From positions 1,261,132-1,325,131 of the forward strand of contig MU001503.1 of the NCBI GenBank assembly GCA_010093485.1: a stretch of DNA of 64,000 nt, in the 5' to 3' direction. The notes beneath the pieces are model-generated. The model had not been told where the DNA came from. It searched no databases and worked only from the letters and a program-made list of their open reading frames with translations. Made by a program: the position numbers and the translations under genes. This DNA is from Karstenula rhodostoma CBS 690.94 (lineage: Eukaryota > Ascomycota > Dothideomycetes > Pleosporales > Didymosphaeriaceae). Of the stretch, positions 59,718 to 64,000 are shown in pieces (position 1 is the first letter of the stretch; the number at the start of each line of letters is the position of its first letter).

Positions 59718-60589
59718 TTACGCCGGCCCACGAGGCGCCCAATACTCCCCCGTCTTTGAGATGTCGAACGTCGAAATCCATTCCACGAGAGATTTCGCAG
59801 CAACGTCCGGTGTCACAGCTGGCCAAAGTCAGCTTCAGTCATCATGTTCTTACGCGTGACTTACCTCCACCTTCATCCCAGAACTTGTCGAATCCCACAC
59901 CACGAGTCAACTCCGTTCGCATGAAGCCTGGATGTACAACAGCTATGGCGACGCCCCGTTCTTTCAAGTCCAAACTCAATAATTTTGCAGACATGTTCAG
60001 AGCAGTCTTGCTGGCATGATGTCTTAACACAGTGAGTGGTTTTCCATAGATTGATTAGGCATGACTCACCCGTAATTACCGCCTCCCTCGCTCTCGTGCC
60101 TCAGCGTTATACTTCCACTCTCGGAAGAAACGAAGATGACTTTTGATTTGGAGTTGAGCAAGTCGGAGTCGTTAGCGAGGGTGGTGACAAGGATGGTAGG
60201 CCCGATGACACAGGTGCGGTACATCTTCTCCTCGGCTTCGAACGACGGCTCCTTCAGAGACTCGGTGGCAAAGTATCCTGCTGTGATGATCACAACGTCG
60301 ATTTGAGAGATAGATTTCGTATGCACGAAATCGAGCAGCTTCTTGCCGGCATCTGGAGTAGCAATGTCGATACCAGGGATGTAGGTAAGATTCTTGGCTG
60401 CAACACAAAAGCATTAGTACGCAGGAGAAGCTCAGCGATACAGTTGAGAAGGCGAAAATGCGTACTGTTTGGCGGGGGATCTGCTGAGCGCGCGGTCGCT
60501 AGGACGTGATTGTTCGGATCCGATTTGTAGGCATTTGCTAGGCTTGCACCGAGACCCCGAGTAGCGCCGACGACGAGGATGGTAGGCAT
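59718..60589 (-). CDS. Short-chain dehydrogenase/reductase, 236 aa
   Basis: My model is complement(join(59718..59818,59865..60022,60070..60397,60466..60589)). It has a Rossmann-fold cofactor site GATRGLG (G8, G12, G14) right at the N-terminus, the VVIITAGYF segment equivalent to NNAG (about 85-93), and a KVIFVSSESGSI strand with the catalytic serine. NYGHHASKTALNM and VAIAVVHPGFMRTEL follow, and the protein ends WAPRGPA. This is the small, C-factor-like SDR type common in fungi; the substrate is unknown. The position four residues before the catalytic lysine (K156), normally Tyr, is His152, while a Tyr lies two residues earlier. All three splices restore family motifs. It converges on the DUF2306-like gene with 300 bp between ends. 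Confidence 0.9.
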
Positions 60590-60890
60590 TGTGTCAGCGA
60601 TGAGTATTCGAGGATGTGAGAGTGTTGGTGTGAGTTTGAAGGGGTTGTTCTATGCAGGTTATTAAGGATGAAGATGACGTAAGTGTTTGCGTGCTTGTAG
60701 CACTCAGTTGCATGCAGAGCTTATCGATAAGCTCATCCGGAAACCGCGACCGTGACGCGTCTCCGGCTTTCTTCATCGCACTCATCTATTGTACCATCGA
60801 AATCATCTTTACAATTAATATGAGATACCTGTCTATCTAAAAGCACATACCGTCATGCGCATGTCGCAGCTCTACCTGCGCCTTCCCCCC
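60590..60890. other. Intergenic region
   Basis: About 300 bp between the SDR start and the end of DUF1996 copy 2, both on minus. It should hold the SDR promoter. Nothing else is seen. Confidence 0.5.
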
Positions 60891-62413
60891 TTAGCCATTC
60901 ACTCTGTCATTAATTTCCACACCTCCGGGCAAAGTCTCTAACCCTGAAGCTTCGTCAGCATGCTCTCCTCATTTCTATCGAATCAAACTTACAGTTGTCG
61001 TTTCCTACATCTTCAACCGCCTTTTGCGCAATCTTGCACTTCATAGCCTCCTCGTCCGTCTGCCTCGTCAGCTCTTTACAATTATCGTTATCGCATCTCG
61101 CATTAATTGCGCGCTGAAGGGAGTCGCCTTTCCATCCAAACATGTAGTCTCCGTGGTTTCCGTGCCCGGTACTAATCGTGTTTTATCAGTACATCGCATT
61201 GACATGAAACTAGAGCGCGGAAGGCACTCACGCATCACCCATACTGAATACCAATGGCTGGCTTCCGTCCTCCGGCCATATGCCCTCTCCGTTGAACTCT
61301 GTGGTGTCAAAGATAACTTCGTACATCAGCTGCGGAAGATGCACTGGGTGCGTGTCGGGACATTTTCCGCGTTCCAACTGTGGGGTATATGGACGGGTCA
61401 CAACGGGGTCGGCGTAAGGTTCGAACGGAATGGTAGCGTATGCAACATGGGACTGAACGCCAAATTAAAACAGATATACGGCCACCAAGGGCGTACTTAC
61501 CTGGTGATCAGGCGAGTCTAAGTTCTTGCCGTCCCAACAGGTAGGGAATGTTACTGGTAAAGTGAGCAATCACCATCAAAACAGACGATCTACGAGAAGA
61601 AGAAAAGTCCGATTACCCTGCGTCCGAATTCCGCCCTCACACTGGTGGTCGGGAAGATGTGTTGTGTCATTGCCGGTACATGGCGCTCCACCGAATGGCT
61701 GCTGGTCTTTGAACAAACAGCGATGGCAAATACCTCGAGATTCACCAGTCGTATTACGTAACATGGGATTTCCTGCGAGCATCCGAAACCCCTTCAGTAG
61801 GTTAGTACAAGCCCAGAAACCTTACGGGCGGAGCAGGTACCGGAGCGAAGGCCGTAACGTTGCTCACACCATCATACGTCGGAATATAGTAAACCGTATG
61901 ACCTCCGTCTTGGTGTAAGGCACCATTGGAGACCTGCTTCACTCTCTTATACGTTCCGTTTCGGGCGCGGAAGTATAGCGCTGCAGTCCAGTAGTTGCTA
62001 TGTAACATCAATGCCGGTTGTCTAGAATGAGGCTGGACTGAGCTACCTGAAGTCCTGCGACATGTCAGCGGTATTCCGCGATGGATGCATTGCACAGGTT
62101 CGACTGGAAGATACATACTTCACTAAAAGTACAGCTTGTACAGGTTGATTGCGTTGGCAAGTCGTACTCTACAGGCTCCATGTCCGGCCTGAAGGAGTTT
62201 CCGCCTCTGATGGTCATTAGCTCAATAATGCAGGCCATACTGGGAGTATGCTTACACGATCTGATGCGTATGCGGCGTCCCAATCTGGCCCGGATTCACC
62301 AAAGGGTCCAGTCTCTCAACCGTAAGCTGTGAGCAGGCGAATCGCATCATGTGAGCGACTTGTGCGCGCGACACACCCGCCAAAGCAAATAGCAAAAGTA
62401 ATGCTGTATACAT
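60891..62413 (-). CDS. DUF1996 protein, copy 2, nine exons including an 8-nt exon
   Basis: My model is complement(join(60891..60943,60993..61171,61232..61452,61501..61553,61617..61791,61841..61997,62047..62054,62119..62206,62256..62413)), 363 residues. A signal peptide ([18 protein letters not shown]) precedes the DUF1996 body: [53 protein letters not shown], and [54 protein letters not shown] and [13 protein letters not shown] follow. The last intron (GTAAGT at 60987-60992 to TTCAG) replaces an apparent stop by NWLETLPGG, matching the VDGWLEELPG end of copy 1. The 8-nt exon GACTTCAG (62047-62054) encodes the DFS linker that copy 1 carries as part of a larger exon. Secreted; activity unknown. 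Confidence 0.88.
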
Positions 62414-63759
62414 CTTGAACGGTATCGACTTTGGAAGCCGTGCAGAAAGACGGTAGAAAAGCAGGGGTCGTCCTTATGACATATAACAGAATCCGGGCGC
62501 AAATATCACAGTAATCCAAGCTCGATCTTCTTCTTTTATCGGTGTGGGGCTTGTTTAACTGCCGTAAAAATAAGACGCGACTTCATCTGAGTGTCGGTGT
62601 TCGCTTCCAGGGAGTCATGGGTTGGTGCGTGGGGCAATTAATATATAATAGCCACGGTAGAAGAGGGATAATCTATCACGTAGGATCTTCACGAGTGAGG
62701 AACATAGATGCGTGAATACATGATAACCGTGATGCAAGGTTATCCGATAATACACGAATGACTTAGCTGGGCTGTGGTAATGATGGGACGGGAGCATTGG
62801 TTGACGGTTTACAATGGAAAACAATGAGTTGATGCAAAGACCACGACAGGACATTGTGGTGCAAACGATTCAATGTGCTTGGCGTGGAACACAAGATCGT
62901 TCATTCTCTTCACAATGAAATATCACGCCTGTAAACGATAAAAGATTGTTCATTCTTGTACTGTGAAATTAGAGATACCCAAACTCTCATATGGATGATG
63001 TCTCTTAGAACATCAATAAAGTATCAAAACCAAACACCGCACTAACCCCAAGCTCTCTCAAGTCGACTCAAGCAGTCATATGCCTATCGCACCCTAGCGA
63101 GATGTAGCATTCTTCCGTGCAATATCAGAGATGCAAAGCACAAGGAGTAAAACTGGACTCGTTTTTTGCAACTTTAGTCAAAGTTTGCGTTCTCGCATAT
63201 GGTTGAGAGGGTGTTTCGGATGTGCTGCTGTCCCTCTCGGAAGCTGAACCCCCAAGTCCAAGGAGTTAATTACTCGACTTGTTTTTTGCGGATTCAACTA
63301 ACACTTATGGTGTGGTGTATGGTTTCAAAGGCGTCTCGGGTGCGTTGTTCTTTCTCTTGGAATGTTGATCCGCAAAGCATAAGTCGTTGGAAACCAAGCA
63401 AAACGAGAAGCCAAAGGCTTCAATCGATTCGCGATTCCCATGTTGATACTGGACTCGTACTTTTCGGATGGTCAATCCACGGCTGTCGCACTCCATTGAG
63501 ACGTGTCCTTCCTTGAGTGACTAGATCTGCACGGCACGAGGAGTAATACTCAACTCGTTTCTCACGAATCTAGCCAATCTTTGTAGTTTCAGGGAATTCG
63601 AAAGGGCATTCTGGATGCGACGCCAGAATTTCGTACTGGACATTGGAAGAGCCGCACATTGCAGCGGTGAACCTTTTATTACGATGGATAACGGTGTGTG
63701 GTGAACTCGAATGGATGGCCGAGACAAGAATTACGGGTGGTGATTGACGCGTCTGGGCT
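62414..63759. other. Intergenic region with dispersed short repeats
   Basis: About 1.3 kb. The left part should contain the promoter of DUF1996 copy 2. From 63,141 to about 63,600 there are four diverged copies of an ACTGGACTCGTTTTTTGC-like segment, listed separately. No gene is supported. Confidence 0.5.
63141..63600. repeat. Four diverged short repeats
   Basis: Segments at about 63141, 63258, 63448 and 63537 share AAGGAGTAAxACTxGACTCGT followed by TTTTTTGC or a variant, then an AATC/GTCAA(A/T)C-type phrase about 20 bp later. The longest similarity (63141 and 63258) extends some 100 bp, to a GTGTTTCGGATGTG-like end. Spacing is irregular (117, 190 and 89 bp). The last copy reaches toward the 3' end of the edge gene. 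Confidence 0.55.
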
Positions 63760-64000
63760 TCATTCGACATCCTCTGGACGGTTGCGGTACGTATCCCAGA
63801 AGAGCCTGTCATTGTTCGAAGACAGAGCGTCGAGAGAGTCAGATTGAGTGAAGCGCTCGTGTAGCGCCTCACGAGAGAGCCAATCGGGAAGCAGCTTCCC
63901 CATTTGACGAGACCAGCGTTTGAAGATGCAGTTGCCCCAAATGACACCTTCCTGGTCGTCGGGGTGTTCGTCTGATTCGGGTATCACGCGGATATGTCCG
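63760..64000 (-). CDS. Unrecognised protein, C-terminal part (5' end outside window)
   Basis: The minus-strand frame is open from the right edge (reading GHIRVIPESDEHPDDQEGV) to a stop at 63760-63762, 80 codons visible. The composition is polar with many Asp, Glu, Arg and Trp residues (IWGNCIFKRWSRQMGKLLPDW, LFWDTYRNRPEDVE). I do not recognise the family. No signal or membrane segment is present in the visible part. The real start lies beyond the window. Confidence 0.55.
   Translation of the reverse strand, partial: GHIRVIPESDEHPDDQEGVIWGNCIFKRWSRQMGKLLPDWLSREALHERFTQSDSLDALSSNNDRLFWDTYRNRPEDVE

Noticed and set aside
60955..60986. Apparent C-terminus [10 protein letters not shown] of DUF1996 copy 2
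   Set aside because: It reads through a GTAAGT intron. Splicing to 60943 gives NWLETLPGG, matching the paralogue, so this end was replaced.

Overview
The window looks like nuclear DNA of a filamentous ascomycete, most likely a Dothideomycete of the Pleosporales type (inference). The genes have short introns of about 45-80 bp with GT(A/G)AGT-like donors and CTAAC/CTGAC branch sites. Typical Pezizomycotina families are present: DUF1996, LsdA-like, DUF4419 and a maltose-permease-like MFS protein. A 28.7-kb block carries the signature of repeat-induced point mutation (RIP).

Layout. The left arm (1-5.1 kb) is gene-dense: the 3' part of thymidylate synthase, a CUE1-like ER ubiquitin-binding protein (minus), a membrane-anchored double-psi beta-barrel (RlpA/expansin-like) protein, and a 565-residue single-pass membrane protein of unknown function. 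From about 5,454 to 34,126 the DNA turns abruptly AT-rich and contains almost no CA, TG or CG dinucleotides, while CT, AG, CC and GG persist. Inside are a complete but dead Ty1/Copia-type LTR retrotransposon (18,189-23,719, minus strand, 286-bp LTRs, 5-bp target duplication), several tandem arrays (105, 57, 65, 12 and about 261 bp), palindromic repeats, and one stretch kept open by a tetrapeptide repeat.

The right arm (34.1-64 kb) returns to normal composition. It has a small ORF (minus), a five-exon 2-oxoglutarate/Fe(II) oxygenase protein, a broken nitronate monooxygenase (minus, pseudogene), a DUF4419 protein, a class II aldolase/adducin protein (minus), a six-cysteine Ser/Thr-rich membrane protein (minus), an MSS51-like mitochondrial protein, an alpha-glucoside-type MFS transporter, a DUF1996 gene with an in-frame TGA (minus), a secreted LsdA-like protein (minus), a DUF2306-like membrane protein with a probable frameshift, a short-chain dehydrogenase (minus), a second, intact DUF1996 gene with an 8-nt exon (minus), and the 3' part of an unrecognised gene at the right edge.

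No operon-like or cluster logic is apparent. The genes are unrelated housekeeping, secretory and metabolic functions beside a silenced transposon island. The two DUF1996 genes are paralogues about 7.5 kb apart. Three genes between 39.8 and 59.4 kb show disabling changes (nitronate monooxygenase, DUF1996 copy 1, DUF2306), so this arm contains decaying genes. I found no tRNA, rRNA or CRISPR array and no convincing new multigene system. The most informative features are the RIP block with its internal structure and the broken genes.
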